Origin: Vulcanimicrobium alpinum
Lineage (GTDB): Bacteria > Vulcanimicrobiota > Vulcanimicrobiia > Vulcanimicrobiales > Vulcanimicrobiaceae
DNA length: 64,000 nucleotides
Direction: 5' to 3'
NCBI RefSeq assembly: GCF_027923555.1
Contig: NZ_AP025523.1
Location: 806,001-870,000 of the forward strand
The stretch's first letter is position 1. Each line of letters opens with the position of its first letter. A program made the translations under genes and the position numbers. Under the pieces are notes generated by a model that did not search any database, was not told where the DNA came from, and was given only the letters and a program-made list of their open reading frames with translations. Below, piece by piece: positions 52,525 through 62,036 of this stretch.

Positions 52525-54305
52525 TAGGCCGGGAGCGGGATGCGTTCGAGATCGGCGACGATCGTGCGGAAGTCGCTGAATGTGAGGGCTTGGTCGCCGT
52601 CGCAGCGCGCCTCGGCGGGATTCGGGTGCACTTCGAGGAGCAGACCGTGGGCGCCGACGGCTTTGGCCGCGCGGCACAGCGGGGCGATCCAGCGCCGCAC
52701 GCCGACGGCGTGCGACGGATCGACGATCACCGGCAGGTGCGTGCGCTCGCGCAGCACCGGGACCGCCGAGAGGTCGAGCGTGTTGCGCGTCGCCGTCTCG
52801 AACGTGCGGATCCCGCGCTCGCAGAGGATCACGTTCGGGTTGCCCTCGCTCATGATGTACTCGGCGGCGGCGAGCAGCTCGTCGATCGTTGCCGCCATTC
52901 CCCGCTTGAGCAGCACCGGACGCTCCGTCTTTCCGATCGCTTTGAGCAAGTCGAAGTTCTGCATGTTGCGCGCGCCGATCTGCAGCAGATCGACCGAAGC
53001 CGCCATTCGCTCGACCTGTTCGATGCTCATTACCTCGGAGACGATCGGGAGTCCGGTCGCGCGCGACGCTTCGGCGAGCAGCGCGACGCCTTCCCAGCCC
53101 AGTCCCTGAAACGCGTAGGGCGACGTGCGCGGCTTGAACGCGCCGCCGCGCAGCATCACGCCGCCCGCGGCCGACACGGCTTCGGCGGTCGCGAGGATCT
53201 GCTCGCGCGACTCGACGCTGCACGGGCCGCCGATCACCACGAACGCGCCGTCGCCGATCGCGACGTTCCCGACCATCACGCGCGACCGCACGTCGGGATC
53301 CTGGCGCTGCGCTTTCGGGAACGACACCTTCGCCGGCTTCGGCACGACCGGCGGCGCGTCGTCGACGACCACCGCCGGCTCGCGCCGCACGCGCGGCGGC
53401 GCAGTCGCCGCGTCGTAGGTGCCGATGACGTGCAGTGTCGCGATGACGCTACGCAGCTCTTTGAGCGCGTCGACGAACCGGGGCTCGCGCACGTCGCCGT
53501 CGACGTCGGCGTAGAATGCATACTGATCCGAGGCGCCCAGACGCGACTTCGAATCGAGCTTCGAGACGTTGAGTCCGTGCGTTCCGAAAATCGACAGACA
53601 GCGCCCGAGCGCGCCCGGCGAATCAAGGACCGCGAACACGAGCGAGGTCTTCCGGTTGCTGACGTTCTGCGCCGGTTCAAACTCGGCGGCGAGCCCGCGG
53701 GCGTTCGGGGCGCGGAAGAGGATGAAGCGGGTGAAATTGTCGGGATGGTCGGCGATCGTGGTGGCGAGTTCGATCAGACCGTAGCGTTTCGCGGCGTCGC
53801 TCGACGCGATCGCGCCGCGCGACGGATCGCCGGCGGCGGCGACGTCGCGCGCCGCGATCCCGGTATCGGGGACCGGCACGCGGCGCACCTCGGGGAGCGT
53901 CGCGAGAAATCGCCCGCACTCGGCGAGCACGACCGGGTGCGAATCGATTTCCCGCAAACCCGCGATCGTCGCACCCGGCACGCCGAGCAGCCGATGCTCC
54001 ATGCGCATCGTGATCTCGGCGAGCAGGTCGAGCTCGTATTCGGCCAGGGTGTCGTAGCCCTCGCGGATCGTCCCGGCGATGGCGTTGTCGACCGGGAGCA
54101 GACCGACGTCGGCACGCCCGCTGAAGACCGCCTGCGCCACCGCGCGGTACGACGCGCAGCCCAGCGGGGTGAAGATCACGCCGCGGCGCGCGGCGTACGC
54201 ATCGAGCACCCCATGCGAATACGAGCCCTCGATGCCCTCGAAGGCCGCGGTCATCGTCAGTGTCGGGGTGGTCTGCCCGTCGGGCAGGGTCTGCGCGCTG
54301 GTCAT
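52524..54305 (-). CDS. Prephenate dehydratase-ACT-DAHP synthase fusion
   Basis: The 593-residue protein joins the first step of the shikimate pathway with the last common step to phenylalanine. Residues about 18-205 are prephenate dehydratase ([30 protein letters not shown]). Residues about 215-295 are an ACT domain ([20 protein letters not shown]), the usual phenylalanine sensor; the ESRP motif is changed to SKSR. Residues about 335-590 are a type I-beta DAHP synthase ([31 protein letters not shown]). One protein can thus control both entry and branch flux. The ATG at 54305 follows GGGAGCG. A terminator and an aromatic-rich leader peptide lie just upstream. Confidence 0.93.
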   Translation of the reverse strand: MTSAQTLPDGQTTPTLTMTAAFEGIEGSYSHGVLDAYAARRGVIFTPLGCASYRAVAQAVFSGRADVGLLPVDNAIAGTIREGYDTLAEYELDLLAEITMRMEHRLLGVPGATIAGLREIDSHPVVLAECGRFLATLPEVRRVPVPDTGIAARDVAAAGDPSRGAIASSDAAKRYGLIELATTIADHPDNFTRFILFRAPNARGLAAEFEPAQNVSNRKTSLVFAVLDSPGALGRCLSIFGTHGLNVSKLDSKSRLGASDQYAFYADVDGDVREPRFVDALKELRSVIATLHVIGTYDAATAPPRVRREPAVVVDDAPPVVPKPAKVSFPKAQRQDPDVRSRVMVGNVAIGDGAFVVIGGPCSVESREQILATAEAVSAAGGVMLRGGAFKPRTSPYAFQGLGWEGVALLAEASRATGLPIVSEVMSIEQVERMAASVDLLQIGARNMQNFDLLKAIGKTERPVLLKRGMAATIDELLAAAEYIMSEGNPNVILCERGIRTFETATRNTLDLSAVPVLRERTHLPVIVDPSHAVGVRRWIAPLCRAAKAVGAHGLLLEVHPNPAEARCDGDQALTFSDFRTIVADLERIPLPA

Positions 54306-54318
54306 CTCGCTCCCTTGT

Positions 54319-54350
54319 AAAAAGAGCCCCTCGCTCGGCGAGGGGCTCTT
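54319..54350 (-). terminator. Attenuator terminator upstream of the aromatic fusion gene
   Basis: On the minus strand AAGAGCCCCTCG (54350-54339) and CGAGGGGCTCTT (54333-54322) form a perfect 12-bp stem with a 5-nt loop, followed by T-rich sequence to 54319. It ends 14 bases before the start codon of the gene it precedes, so it can only act as a conditional terminator. The segment GCAAGAGCC (54352-54344), which overlaps its first arm, can pair with GGCCTTTGC (54389-54381) in the leader with one mismatch, a candidate antiterminator. Confidence 0.9.
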
Positions 54351-54375
54351 GCTGCTGGCAGTCCGTGAAGACCCG

Positions 54376-54453
54376 TTACGGCAAAGGCCTACCGCGCCGG
54401 AGCGCTGCGCACTCGGCATAAAAATAGCGGTAAAACCACGACGTCACGGCCAT
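54376..54453 (-). CDS. Aromatic amino acid leader peptide
   Basis: A 25-codon frame from ATG 54453 to TAA 54376 contains the run TGG TTT TAC CGC TAT TTT TAT at codons 6-12, i.e. WFYRYFY: one Trp, two Phe and three Tyr in seven codons. Immediately after it GCCGAGTGCGC and GCGCTCCGGC (54417-54396) can form a pause hairpin. The terminator follows 25 nt after the stop codon, then the aromatic fusion gene. This is the classical layout of translation-coupled attenuation (as pheL, trpL): ribosome stalling at aromatic codons when charged tRNAs are scarce would favour antitermination. No Shine-Dalgarno is visible; the promoter position suggests an almost leaderless start. Confidence 0.88.
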   Translation of the reverse strand: MAVTSWFYRYFYAECAALRRGRPLP

Positions 54454-54462
54454 GTCCGTGTG

Positions 54463-54492
54463 ATCTTGCCACGCCCGGGGGCACCGCGTCAA
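54463..54492 (-). promoter_or_regulatory. Putative promoter of the leader peptide transcript
   Basis: TTGACG (54492-54487) and CAAGAT (54468-54463) are 18 bp apart on the minus strand. The -35 is near consensus, the -10 weak. Transcription would begin near 54456, a few bases before the leader ATG. The divergent msrA gene starts at 54540, so both promoters must share this 86-bp gap. Confidence 0.5.
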
Positions 54493-54539
54493 CCTCGCAA
54501 CGTCATCCGGCTTACGGTCCGGCGCGTTCTCCCCATGCT

Positions 54540-55199
54540 ATGGTTGCGCCCATGATCACCCGATTTGCCGCCCTGCTCGCGGCGCTGAGCGTCCTCGCGG
54601 CGCCGGTCGCGGCCGTTGCCGCACCCCCCGTCCACACCGAGAAAGCCGTCCTCGCCGGCGGCTGTTTCTGGGGGATGGAGGCGGTGTTCGAGTCCCTGCG
54701 CGGCGTCACCAGCGTGGTCTCGGGCTTTTCCGGGGGCAACGCGATGACCGCGCACTACGAGATCGTCAGCACCGGGATGACCGGTCATGCCGAATCGGTC
54801 GAGATCACCTACGACCCCGCGCAGATCTCGTACGCGCAACTGCTCGACGTGTACTTCGCCGTCGCGCACGATCCGACGGAGCTCAACCGGCAAGGCCCCG
54901 ACGACGGCCCGCAGTACCGCTCGTCGATCTTCTACACGTCCGACGAACAGCGCCGCGTCGCCGAGCAGACGATCAAGAAGCTCACCGACGAGAAGACGTT
55001 TCGCGCTCCGATCGTCACCAAGGTCGTGAAGTTCACCGCCTTCTATCCGGCGGAGTCGTACCATCAGCACTTCGCCGAACGCAATCCCGACAACGGCTAC
55101 ATCGTCTTCAACGACAAGCCGAAACTCGAAGCGTTGCGCAAGCGCTATCCGCAGCTGCTCAAAGCGAACGCGGTGGCGCTTCGGCTGACGAAGTCGTAG
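54540..55199 (+). CDS. msrA: Exported peptide-methionine (S)-sulfoxide reductase MsrA
   Basis: The 219-residue enzyme repairs oxidised methionine. A signal peptide (ITRFAALLAALSVLAAPVA) precedes the catalytic GGCFWGMEAVFE; GPQYRSSIFYTSDEQ and ESYHQHF are conserved. The ATG at 54540 or 54552 could start it. The last 41 bases overlap the end of the epimerase gene on the other strand. Periplasmic MsrA fits with the secreted redox-related proteins nearby. Confidence 0.93.
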   Translation: MVAPMITRFAALLAALSVLAAPVAAVAAPPVHTEKAVLAGGCFWGMEAVFESLRGVTSVVSGFSGGNAMTAHYEIVSTGMTGHAESVEITYDPAQISYAQLLDVYFAVAHDPTELNRQGPDDGPQYRSSIFYTSDEQRRVAEQTIKKLTDEKTFRAPIVTKVVKFTAFYPAESYHQHFAERNPDNGYIVFNDKPKLEALRKRYPQLLKANAVALRLTKS

Positions 55200-56038
55200 C
55201 TGCGCGCCACGCGGCGAGCAGCGCGCGCTCGCGCTCCGGCGCGAGCGAGGCGCGCCGCGCGCCGCTGCGCCGTTCCCAAGCCAGCGTCGCCGCGAGCGTC
55301 GCGTCGATCGGGGTGAAGCGCAGTCCGGCGGCGATTGCGGCCTCGCACGAGACCCGGTCGAGCAGCGTGTCGCCCGGGACCCACAGCGGGAGCTCGATCC
55401 ACGGATCGACGCCCTGCGCGAGGAGAAACGCCTCGTCGCCGGCGTCGATGAAGCGCGCGCGGAACGTCCCCGGTGCAGGCGCGAGGACGTCGCCGCCCGC
55501 GGCGAGCCGCCGCACCCAGTAGCCGAAGCGGTCCGTGTGATCGTCGGGTCCGACGATCAGGCCGGGTCGGACGATCAGCGCGCGCTCGCCCCAGCGTCGC
55601 ACCACCTCGTCCTCGCAGCCGGCCTTCATCTCGCCGAACAGCTCCGGCGTATAGGGCGGCTCCGGCGCCGGAAGCTGCCGCCGCGCCGCCGTTTCGGAGA
55701 GCGCGTCGTCGCCGCCGACGCTGACGCTGCTGATGAACGCGTAGCAGCCGGCCCGCTCGCGCAGGTGCCGGCCGAGGCAGCGACGTCGCGGGCTGATAGC
55801 CGCACAGGTCCACCACCGCGTCCCAGCGGCCCTCGAGCCGGTCGAGATCGCGCGCGCGGTCGCCCAGGATCTCGCGGACGCCCGCGTTCGGGTTCGGCGT
55901 CTGGCCGCGATGGAAAACGGTGACGTCCCAGCCGCGCCCGAGCGCCTCGGCGGCGATCCGCCGCCCGAGAAATCGGGTGCCGCCGATCAGGAGAAGCCGG
56001 ACGGTGGGCAATGTGGACAACTCCGTGGACGCAGGCAC
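55159..56038 (-). pseudogene. NAD-dependent epimerase/dehydratase, one frameshift
   Basis: The first 85 residues (RLLLIGGTRFLGRRIAAEAL, WDAVVDLCGYQP) are a Rossmann start of the extended SDR family; after a shift near 55775 the next frame continues with CYAFISSVSVGGDD, MKAGCEDEVVRRWGERALIV and RPGLIVGPDDHTDRFGYWV. Together they form one reductase of about 290 residues like the RNA-binding/isoflavone-reductase-like epimerases. One base change of length would restore it, so a consensus error is as likely as decay. The catalytic YxxxK is replaced by a MKAGCE region, as in this subfamily. Confidence 0.75.
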
Positions 56039-56106
56039 GTTTCAACCCTTCGAAGATGGGGACGACGCCCGCGATTGCGCCCCCCGGCGCCCGGTGGAAA
56101 AGCGGG

Positions 56107-57354
56107 TCAGAAGAGCCGCTGCTGGCCGCCGGTCGCGATGATCTCCGCGCAGATCGCGCGCGCCTCGTCGACCGAGGCGACCTCGGTCCGCACGAACAGC
56201 TTGCGCCAATAGGCCTTCCCCGAGAGTTTCGCGATCAGGTCGGAAGCGAGACGGGCGTCGACGGTACGCCCCATCAGCCGGATGCGCACCGTCGGTGCCG
56301 ATCCGCCTGTCCCCAGCGGCAGACGGTGGATCAACTGCTCCTGCGAATCGCTCCAGACCGCGTCGCCGTAGCGCGAGCGCAGCGCCGCCTCGCACTGCGC
56401 GAACGTGCTCAGATCGCGTTCCGCGTTGAACTCGGCGGCGAGGCCGTAGACGGTGTGCCGTTCGCGCAGCGCGCGCACGCCCTCGTCGTCGAGCTCGCGG
56501 ATGTCGTCGATCACCCGGAAATCGTCCCAGGCGAGAAACGTTTCGATCGCGTCGAGCGCGCGCGGATCGGGCCACAGCACGCGCAGCACGTCGCCGAGCA
56601 CGCGTTCGAACGCGCGCGTCGTGTGGTGAAAGTAGACGGTCGCGAACATCATGTAGCGCGCGAGAACGAACGATTCCAGCGCGACGACGCCGCGGCCGTC
56701 GACGCCGAGCTGCGGACGTCCGTCGACCTCGAGGATCCGCAGCGACGCGATGAGCTGCGCCGCGTCGTACGTTCCGCCGGCGACGCCGGTGAAGTACGCG
56801 TCGCGCAGCAGGTAGTCCATCCGGTCCGCGTCGAGATTCGGGCCGCTCACCAATTCGCGCAACACGGGGTCGGCATCGTGCGCGCCGACGATGAGGCCGA
56901 GCACCGCGTCGGGATCGACGTCGATCGCCGCGAGCGCGTCGCGGATCTCCGCACCCGCGAGGATCGCCGCCGTTCGCTGCTCGTGGCGCACGCCGAGGAC
57001 GGCTTCGCATGCGTGCGAGAACGGACCGTGACCGAGATCGTGCAGCAGCAGGCTCGCGCGCAGCAGGCGGCGCTGGTCGGCGAACGCGCGCTCCGACGCG
57101 AAAGCCTCCGGCGAGTGCGCGCGCAGCGCATCGAACACGCGCGTCCCGATCGCCAGGGCGCCGAGCGCGTGCGAGAACCGCGAATGTTCGGCCGACGGGA
57201 ACGCCAGGTACGCGAGGCCGAGCTGCCGCAAGCGGCGCAGCCGCTGCACCGCCGGCGCGGCGAGCAGCGCGACCTCCCCGCCGTCGAGTTCGATGAAGCC
57301 GTGGACCGGGTCGTAGATCCGTTTCGGTTTCAGCGTGCCGGACGTGTGAACGAT
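56107..57354 (-). CDS. HD-domain phosphohydrolase (dGTPase/YwfO-like)
   Basis: The protein (415 residues) has FSHALGALAIG, the HD pair in SLLLHDLGHGPFSHACEAVLG, and GPNLDADRMDYLLRDAYFTG, marks of the SAMHD1/YwfO-like nucleotide phosphohydrolases. The first usual start is a GTG at 57249, but conserved sequence extends upstream (KRIYDPVHGFIELDGGEVAL). No ATG, GTG or TTG is found there; GGAGG at 57360-57364 lies 5 nt before an ATC at 57352-57354, which I take as start. It follows the AraC gene by 40 bp. Confidence 0.85.
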   Translation of the reverse strand: MVHTSGTLKPKRIYDPVHGFIELDGGEVALLAAPAVQRLRRLRQLGLAYLAFPSAEHSRFSHALGALAIGTRVFDALRAHSPEAFASERAFADQRRLLRASLLLHDLGHGPFSHACEAVLGVRHEQRTAAILAGAEIRDALAAIDVDPDAVLGLIVGAHDADPVLRELVSGPNLDADRMDYLLRDAYFTGVAGGTYDAAQLIASLRILEVDGRPQLGVDGRGVVALESFVLARYMMFATVYFHHTTRAFERVLGDVLRVLWPDPRALDAIETFLAWDDFRVIDDIRELDDEGVRALRERHTVYGLAAEFNAERDLSTFAQCEAALRSRYGDAVWSDSQEQLIHRLPLGTGGSAPTVRIRLMGRTVDARLASDLIAKLSGKAYWRKLFVRTEVASVDEARAICAEIIATGGQQRLF

Positions 57355-57394
57355 GGCGTCCTCCCGCGTCCGCTGTGCACCGCCGCCGGAGGCT

Positions 57395-58213
57395 TTACCT
57401 CTCCCGCTTCGCGCGGCGATAGCGTCCCGGCGTCGTGCCGAGCACGGTGCGGAACGTGCGCGTGAAGTGGCTCTGATCGACGAAGCCGCTGTCCGCGGCG
57501 ATCGCCGCGAGCGGCGCGTCCGTTTCGACGAGTGCGCGGCACGCCTGCTGGACGCGCAGGGCCGTCACGTGGTCGCCGAGGGTGCGTCCGCGCAAGCGGC
57601 GGAACGCGCGCGCGAGATGGGTCGGATGCACGCCAGCATTCGCGGCCAGCGCGCGCAGATCGAACGTTCGCTCGGGCGCGGCGGCGACCGCGTCTTCGAC
57701 GCCGCGCAGCCACGGCGGCTCCTTGGCCTCGAGCGTGCGCGCGGCGTCGCCGGCGATCGACCCGCACAGATCATACAGCAGCGATTCGACCGCCGCATCC
57801 GAGGCCGCCGCACCGAGCAGATACTCCCGATGCAGCCGCACCGCGAGCCACACCGCCTCCTCGCCGTGCAGTTGGTGCAGTTCGACCGTCGCGTCCCCGG
57901 CGCCGGCGATCGTCTCCACCAACGCGGGTCCGAACTCGATCATGAAGAGCCGCGTGCCGTCTCCCATCTCGTCGGAATGCGACGTGCGCGGCGGATGATA
58001 CGCGGTCGTGAACGGACCGTACTCGATCGTCGTCGCCGCGGACGTCTCGCGGTAGCGGCCTTCGAGCAGCAGGCTCGCGTACGCCGCTTCGTGCACGTGC
58101 TCGTCGCAGATCCGCGCGCGCTCGTGCACGACTTCGGAGAGGATCGCGCCGCAGCGTGCGAGCGACCGCGTCTCACCGTAAAGAACTCCCGCGGCGAGCG
58201 ACCGCGCCGTCAT
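57395..58213 (-). CDS. AraC-family transcriptional regulator
   Basis: The 272-residue protein has a cupin-type sensor domain (ICDEHVHEAAYASLLLEGRY) and an AraC DNA-binding domain (LRALAANAGVHPTHLARAFR, IAADSGFVDQSHFTRTF). The ATG at 58213 overlaps the stop of the DJ-1 gene (ATGA); the longer frame to 58543 is antisense-like. It is co-translated with the secreted DJ-1 protein and probably controls that gene pair. Confidence 0.87.
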   Translation of the reverse strand: MTARSLAAGVLYGETRSLARCGAILSEVVHERARICDEHVHEAAYASLLLEGRYRETSAATTIEYGPFTTAYHPPRTSHSDEMGDGTRLFMIEFGPALVETIAGAGDATVELHQLHGEEAVWLAVRLHREYLLGAAASDAAVESLLYDLCGSIAGDAARTLEAKEPPWLRGVEDAVAAAPERTFDLRALAANAGVHPTHLARAFRRLRGRTLGDHVTALRVQQACRALVETDAPLAAIAADSGFVDQSHFTRTFRTVLGTTPGRYRRAKRER

Positions 58214-58926
58214 GCCGGCCGCGGAGGCTCCGGACGCTCGGTGCGCACGAACTCCATGTATGACGCGACCCGGTCGGCAACCTCGCGCCCGTGGAACCGC
58301 TCCACGACGTGCAGGTCGAGATTGATTCCCGACGTCAGCCCGCCGGCGCTGCACACGTTCTCCGCGTCGACGAAGCGCGGGCCGCGCACCAGCGTGACGT
58401 TGGGAAATTGCTTCGCGAACGCGTCGTAGAATTCGTGATGCGTGGTCGCCTGCTTGCCGTCGAAGAGCCCCGCTTGCGCGACCTTGAACGCGCCGGTGCA
58501 GACCGACATGACCAGCGCGTGCGGCGCCTGAGCCTGCAGCCACGCTGTCAGGCCCGGGGAGCCGCGCTGGGCGCCGACGACGACCACGTCGGGCTGCGGC
58601 GCGTCGGCGAACGTGAAGCGCGGCAGCATGCCGAGTCCCGCGGTTGCGGCGACGGCGTCACGCGCATCGCTCACCAAGAAAGGGAGGAAGGCGCCGTCGT
58701 CGTCACGGCCCGCGAGCGGCGTGTCTTGAAACACTTCCCACGGGCCCGCGACGTCCATGACGTTCGCGCCCGCGGTGACGGCGATCGCGACGAGCCGTTG
58801 TCCGGGCCGGAGCTGCGCGCGCGCCGCGTCGGACGACTCGGCGGCACCGGCCGGCGACGCCGCGGCGAGCGCGGACAGCGTCGCGGCCGCGGCGCCGGTT
58901 GACGAGAGAAAGTCGAATCGTTTCAT
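58210..58926 (-). CDS. Exported DJ-1/PfpI family protein
   Basis: The 238-residue protein has an export signal (MKRFDFLSSTGAAAATLSAL) and the DJ-1/ThiJ fold with nucleophile cysteine in LVMSVCTGAFKVAQAG and FADAPQPDVVVVGAQRG. This looks like the amidotransferase-like sensor half of GlxA-type regulators, here exported and separate from its AraC partner, which is encoded next. Isonitrile hydratase-like activity is possible. It diverges from dnaG. Confidence 0.8.
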   Translation of the reverse strand: MKRFDFLSSTGAAAATLSALAAASPAGAAESSDAARAQLRPGQRLVAIAVTAGANVMDVAGPWEVFQDTPLAGRDDDGAFLPFLVSDARDAVAATAGLGMLPRFTFADAPQPDVVVVGAQRGSPGLTAWLQAQAPHALVMSVCTGAFKVAQAGLFDGKQATTHHEFYDAFAKQFPNVTLVRGPRFVDAENVCSAGGLTSGINLDLHVVERFHGREVADRVASYMEFVRTERPEPPRPA

Positions 58927-59004
58927 GCCTCGATCGTAGCGCCGATCGGCCGCCGGGGCTTGCACCACATTAGCACGGCGGGCCCGTGACAGGGGGCGTC
59001 GAAC

Positions 59005-60780
59005 GTGTCGGCCGTGCGCGTTGACGACGGCGTCAAGCGGGAGATTCTCGCACGCACCGATATCGGCGAGGTGATCGGGGCGTACGTCAGCCTGCGCAAA
59101 CGCGGGAACGACCTGGTCGGGTTGTGTCCGTTCCACGGCGAGAAATCACCGTCGTTCCACGTCCACCCGGACCGCGGTTTCTTCAAGTGCTTCGGCTGCG
59201 GCGTCGGCGGCGACGTCTTCACGTTCGTCCAGAAACACGAGAACGTCGGCTTCCCCGACGCCCTGCGGATGCTCGCGAAGCGCGTCGGCGTCGAGATCGA
59301 GAACGAGGATCCGCGCGCCGCGCGCGTGCGCAGCGAACGCGAGGCGATCTATCACGCCAACGACATCGCGCGCACGTGGTTTCACCGCATGCTGCTCGAC
59401 GGACGGATCGGTGCAGCGGCGCGCGCCTATTGCGAGCAGCGCGGGATCACGGCGGCGACGATCGAAGCGTTCGCGCTCGGGTTCGCGCCCGACGGCTGGG
59501 ACGGGCTCGTCGACGAATTGCGCCGCAACGGCGTCGACCTCGAGCTTGCGGCGAAGGCCGGCCTGCTCAAGCCCAGCCAGCGCGGCGGGTTCTACGATTT
59601 CTACCGCAACCGGCTGATGATCCCGACGCTGGCGACCACCGGCGAGACGATCGCCTTCGGCGGCCGCGCGCTCGGCGATGCGGAGCCGAAGTATCTCAAC
59701 ACGTCGACGACGCCGGTGTACACGAAGGGCCGCTATCTCTTCGCGCTCAACGTCGCGCGCCGCGCGGCCGCACGCGAAGATACGGCGATCGTCGTCGAGG
59801 GCTATCTCGACTGCATCGCGGTGCATCAGGCGGGCTTCACCAACGCGGTTGCGGCGCTCGGCACCGCGTTCACGCCCGAGCAGGCGCGCGAGCTGCGCAA
59901 GGTCGCGAGCCGCGCCATTCTGTGTTTCGATGCCGACGCGGCCGGGGTCGAAGCATCGCTGAAATCGATCGACGTGCTGGCGACGGAGGGGATCGCGGCG
60001 TTCGCGATCCGTGTCCCGGGCGCGAAGGATCCCGACGAGTTCATCCGCGCCAACGGCGCCGACGCGTTCCGCGCGCTGCTCGACAAACCGCTGACCGCGA
60101 CGCAGGTGAAGATCGACGCCGAGATCGAGCGGCGCGGCAACCGCATGGAACGTGGTGCGCTGGCGCGCTGGGCCGAGGAGACGATCCGCCGCCTCTCGTC
60201 GCCGGCCGAATACGACCGCTGGCGCACGTACGCCGCCGGACGGCTCGATCTCGACCCCGACGACCTGCGCCGTGCGCGGCTGATGGTGGAGACGGGGCAC
60301 TTCACCCGCGGCGCGGGGACGAACGGTTCGCGCCACGTCGTACCGGGGACGATCGAGAAGCCGACCTTCGAACGGGAGGTGCTCTCGATCGTGCTCGACG
60401 AGCCGGCCCTGATCGCCGAGTACGCCGAGCGCATCCCGCCGGAACGGTTCGGTTCCGAGCGGTTCCGGCGCGTGTGGGACGCGCTGCGGACGCACGCCGG
60501 CTCGCTCGCGCAACCTTCCGACGTGTTCGCCGTGTTTGCAGGAGATGATGACGCGGCGGCTACGCTCGCGTCGGTCTCGGGAGCGGTTCGGTTGGCTGAT
60601 TCCGACGACCGGCGAGCGAAGTTGGATCGCGTCGTTGCGCGTTTCGCGCGCGACGACGCCGAACGCCGCTATCGCGAGCTTGACGGGGAGATGACGCGGC
60701 TTTTCGAGGCCGACCGTCCGATTCCGGACATGCTTCGGGCCGAGCTCAACGCACTCTCCTCACAACTGAAAAAAGGATAA
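59005..60780 (+). CDS. dnaG: DNA primase DnaG
   Basis: DnaG makes RNA primers for replication. The 591-residue protein has the CHC2 zinc finger ([12 protein letters not shown], then [12 protein letters not shown]), the catalytic Toprim domain ([16 protein letters not shown] and [13 protein letters not shown]) and a C-terminal helicase-binding part. The start is a GTG. It is followed by rpoD after 59 bp, the widespread dnaG-rpoD (macromolecular synthesis) arrangement. Confidence 0.96.
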   Translation: MSAVRVDDGVKREILARTDIGEVIGAYVSLRKRGNDLVGLCPFHGEKSPSFHVHPDRGFFKCFGCGVGGDVFTFVQKHENVGFPDALRMLAKRVGVEIENEDPRAARVRSEREAIYHANDIARTWFHRMLLDGRIGAAARAYCEQRGITAATIEAFALGFAPDGWDGLVDELRRNGVDLELAAKAGLLKPSQRGGFYDFYRNRLMIPTLATTGETIAFGGRALGDAEPKYLNTSTTPVYTKGRYLFALNVARRAAAREDTAIVVEGYLDCIAVHQAGFTNAVAALGTAFTPEQARELRKVASRAILCFDADAAGVEASLKSIDVLATEGIAAFAIRVPGAKDPDEFIRANGADAFRALLDKPLTATQVKIDAEIERRGNRMERGALARWAEETIRRLSSPAEYDRWRTYAAGRLDLDPDDLRRARLMVETGHFTRGAGTNGSRHVVPGTIEKPTFEREVLSIVLDEPALIAEYAERIPPERFGSERFRRVWDALRTHAGSLAQPSDVFAVFAGDDDAAATLASVSGAVRLADSDDRRAKLDRVVARFARDDAERRYRELDGEMTRLFEADRPIPDMLRAELNALSSQLKKG

Positions 60781-60839
60781 CCCCTCGGGAGAACCTTACT
60801 TGTCCGCTTCGGACACTTCGGAAAGGGGGTGATGACCAG

Positions 60840-62009
60840 ATGGCACGCACGAAAAAATCCGCCGGCGAAAACGCCGAGACACCGCAGCTCTCGCTCGACG
60901 AGCAGATCAAAAAACTGCTCGAAAAAGGCAAGAAGCGCGGCACGCTGACCTACGAAGAGATCAACGCCGTCTTCGACAACGTCGAAGACGTCGCGCCGGA
61001 GCGCATGGACGATCTCCTCGAAGAGATCGCGTCGCTCGGGATCGAGATCGTCGAAGAACAGGCCAAAGACGAGAAGCCCTCGGACGACGGAGAAAAAGAA
61101 GAAGAAGGGATTCCGGCTGGTCTCGCCCTCGACGATCCGGTCCGGATGTATCTCAAAGAGATCGGCCGCGTCCCGCTCTTGTCGATGGACGACGAGCGCC
61201 GCCTCGCGATGTCGATCGAAGCCGGCGAAAAAGAAGCGCTCAAGAACGGCACCGCCGACAACCGCATCGTCCTCGACGGCGAAGAATCGAAGCGCAAGCT
61301 CACCGAAGCGAACCTTCGTCTGGTCGTCTCGATCGCGAAGAAGTACGTCGGCCGCGGCATGCTCTTTCTCGACCTGATCCAGGAAGGGAATTTGGGCTTG
61401 ATCCGTGCGGTCGAGAAGTTCGATTACCGCAAGGGCTACAAGTTCTCGACGTACGCCACATGGTGGATCCGCCAGGCGATCACCCGCGCGCTCGCCGACC
61501 AGGCGCGCACGATCCGCATCCCGGTCCACATGGTCGAGACGATCAACCGTCTGATCAAGATCAGCCGCCAGCTGCTGCAAGAGCTGGGCCGCGATCCCAC
61601 GGTCGAAGAGATCGCCAACGAGATGGGGCTGACCCCGGAGAAGGTCCGCGAAGTCATCAAGATCTCGCAGGAGCCGATCTCGCTCGAGACGCCGATCGGC
61701 GAAGAAGAAGACTCGCACCTTGGCGACTTCATCGAAGATCAGGAAGCCGTCGCGCCGGCCGAAGCCGCCTCCGTCATGCTCCTCAAAGAGAAGATGCAGG
61801 ACGTGCTCAAGAACCTCACCGAGCGCGAGCGCAAGGTGCTGGTCTTACGCTTCGGTCTCGAAGACGGCCACCAGCGCACGCTGGAAGAAGTCGGCCAGGA
61901 GTTCGGGGTCACGCGCGAGCGCATCCGCCAAATCGAAGCGAAGGCACTGCGCAAACTCCGCCACCCCAGCCGCGGCAAAGCCCTCAAAGACTACTGGTCC
62001 AACGAATAA
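60840..62009 (+). CDS. rpoD: Housekeeping RNA polymerase sigma factor RpoD/SigA
   Basis: The 389-residue sigma factor has region 1.2 ([16 protein letters not shown]), region 2 ([19 protein letters not shown], which reads the -10 element), region 3 ([19 protein letters not shown]) and region 4 ([18 protein letters not shown]). The N terminus is acidic and short (region 1.1). A good ribosome site (AAGGGGGTG) lies before the ATG. A small stem-loop, TGTCCG/CGGACA at 60801-60815, lies in the 59-bp gap after dnaG. Region 2 and 4 sequences agree with the TTGACx/TATAAT promoters proposed in this window. Confidence 0.97.
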   Translation: MARTKKSAGENAETPQLSLDEQIKKLLEKGKKRGTLTYEEINAVFDNVEDVAPERMDDLLEEIASLGIEIVEEQAKDEKPSDDGEKEEEGIPAGLALDDPVRMYLKEIGRVPLLSMDDERRLAMSIEAGEKEALKNGTADNRIVLDGEESKRKLTEANLRLVVSIAKKYVGRGMLFLDLIQEGNLGLIRAVEKFDYRKGYKFSTYATWWIRQAITRALADQARTIRIPVHMVETINRLIKISRQLLQELGRDPTVEEIANEMGLTPEKVREVIKISQEPISLETPIGEEEDSHLGDFIEDQEAVAPAEAASVMLLKEKMQDVLKNLTERERKVLVLRFGLEDGHQRTLEEVGQEFGVTRERIRQIEAKALRKLRHPSRGKALKDYWSNE

Positions 62010-62010
62010 C

Positions 62011-62036
62011 GGCGAGGGGCAGCAGCTCAGGGTGAC
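62011..62036 (-). repeat. Dispersed repeat, variant copy supplying a stop codon
   Basis: On the minus strand GTCACCCTGAGC is followed by TGCTGCCCCTCGCC, a diverged unit. Its TGA (62029-62027) is the stop codon of the following minus-strand gene, read TCA CCC TGA. Confidence 0.65.

Noticed and set aside
60801-60815. Stem-loop between dnaG and rpoD as a terminator
   Set aside because: The stem is only 6 bp and no T-run follows; dnaG and rpoD are probably co-transcribed.
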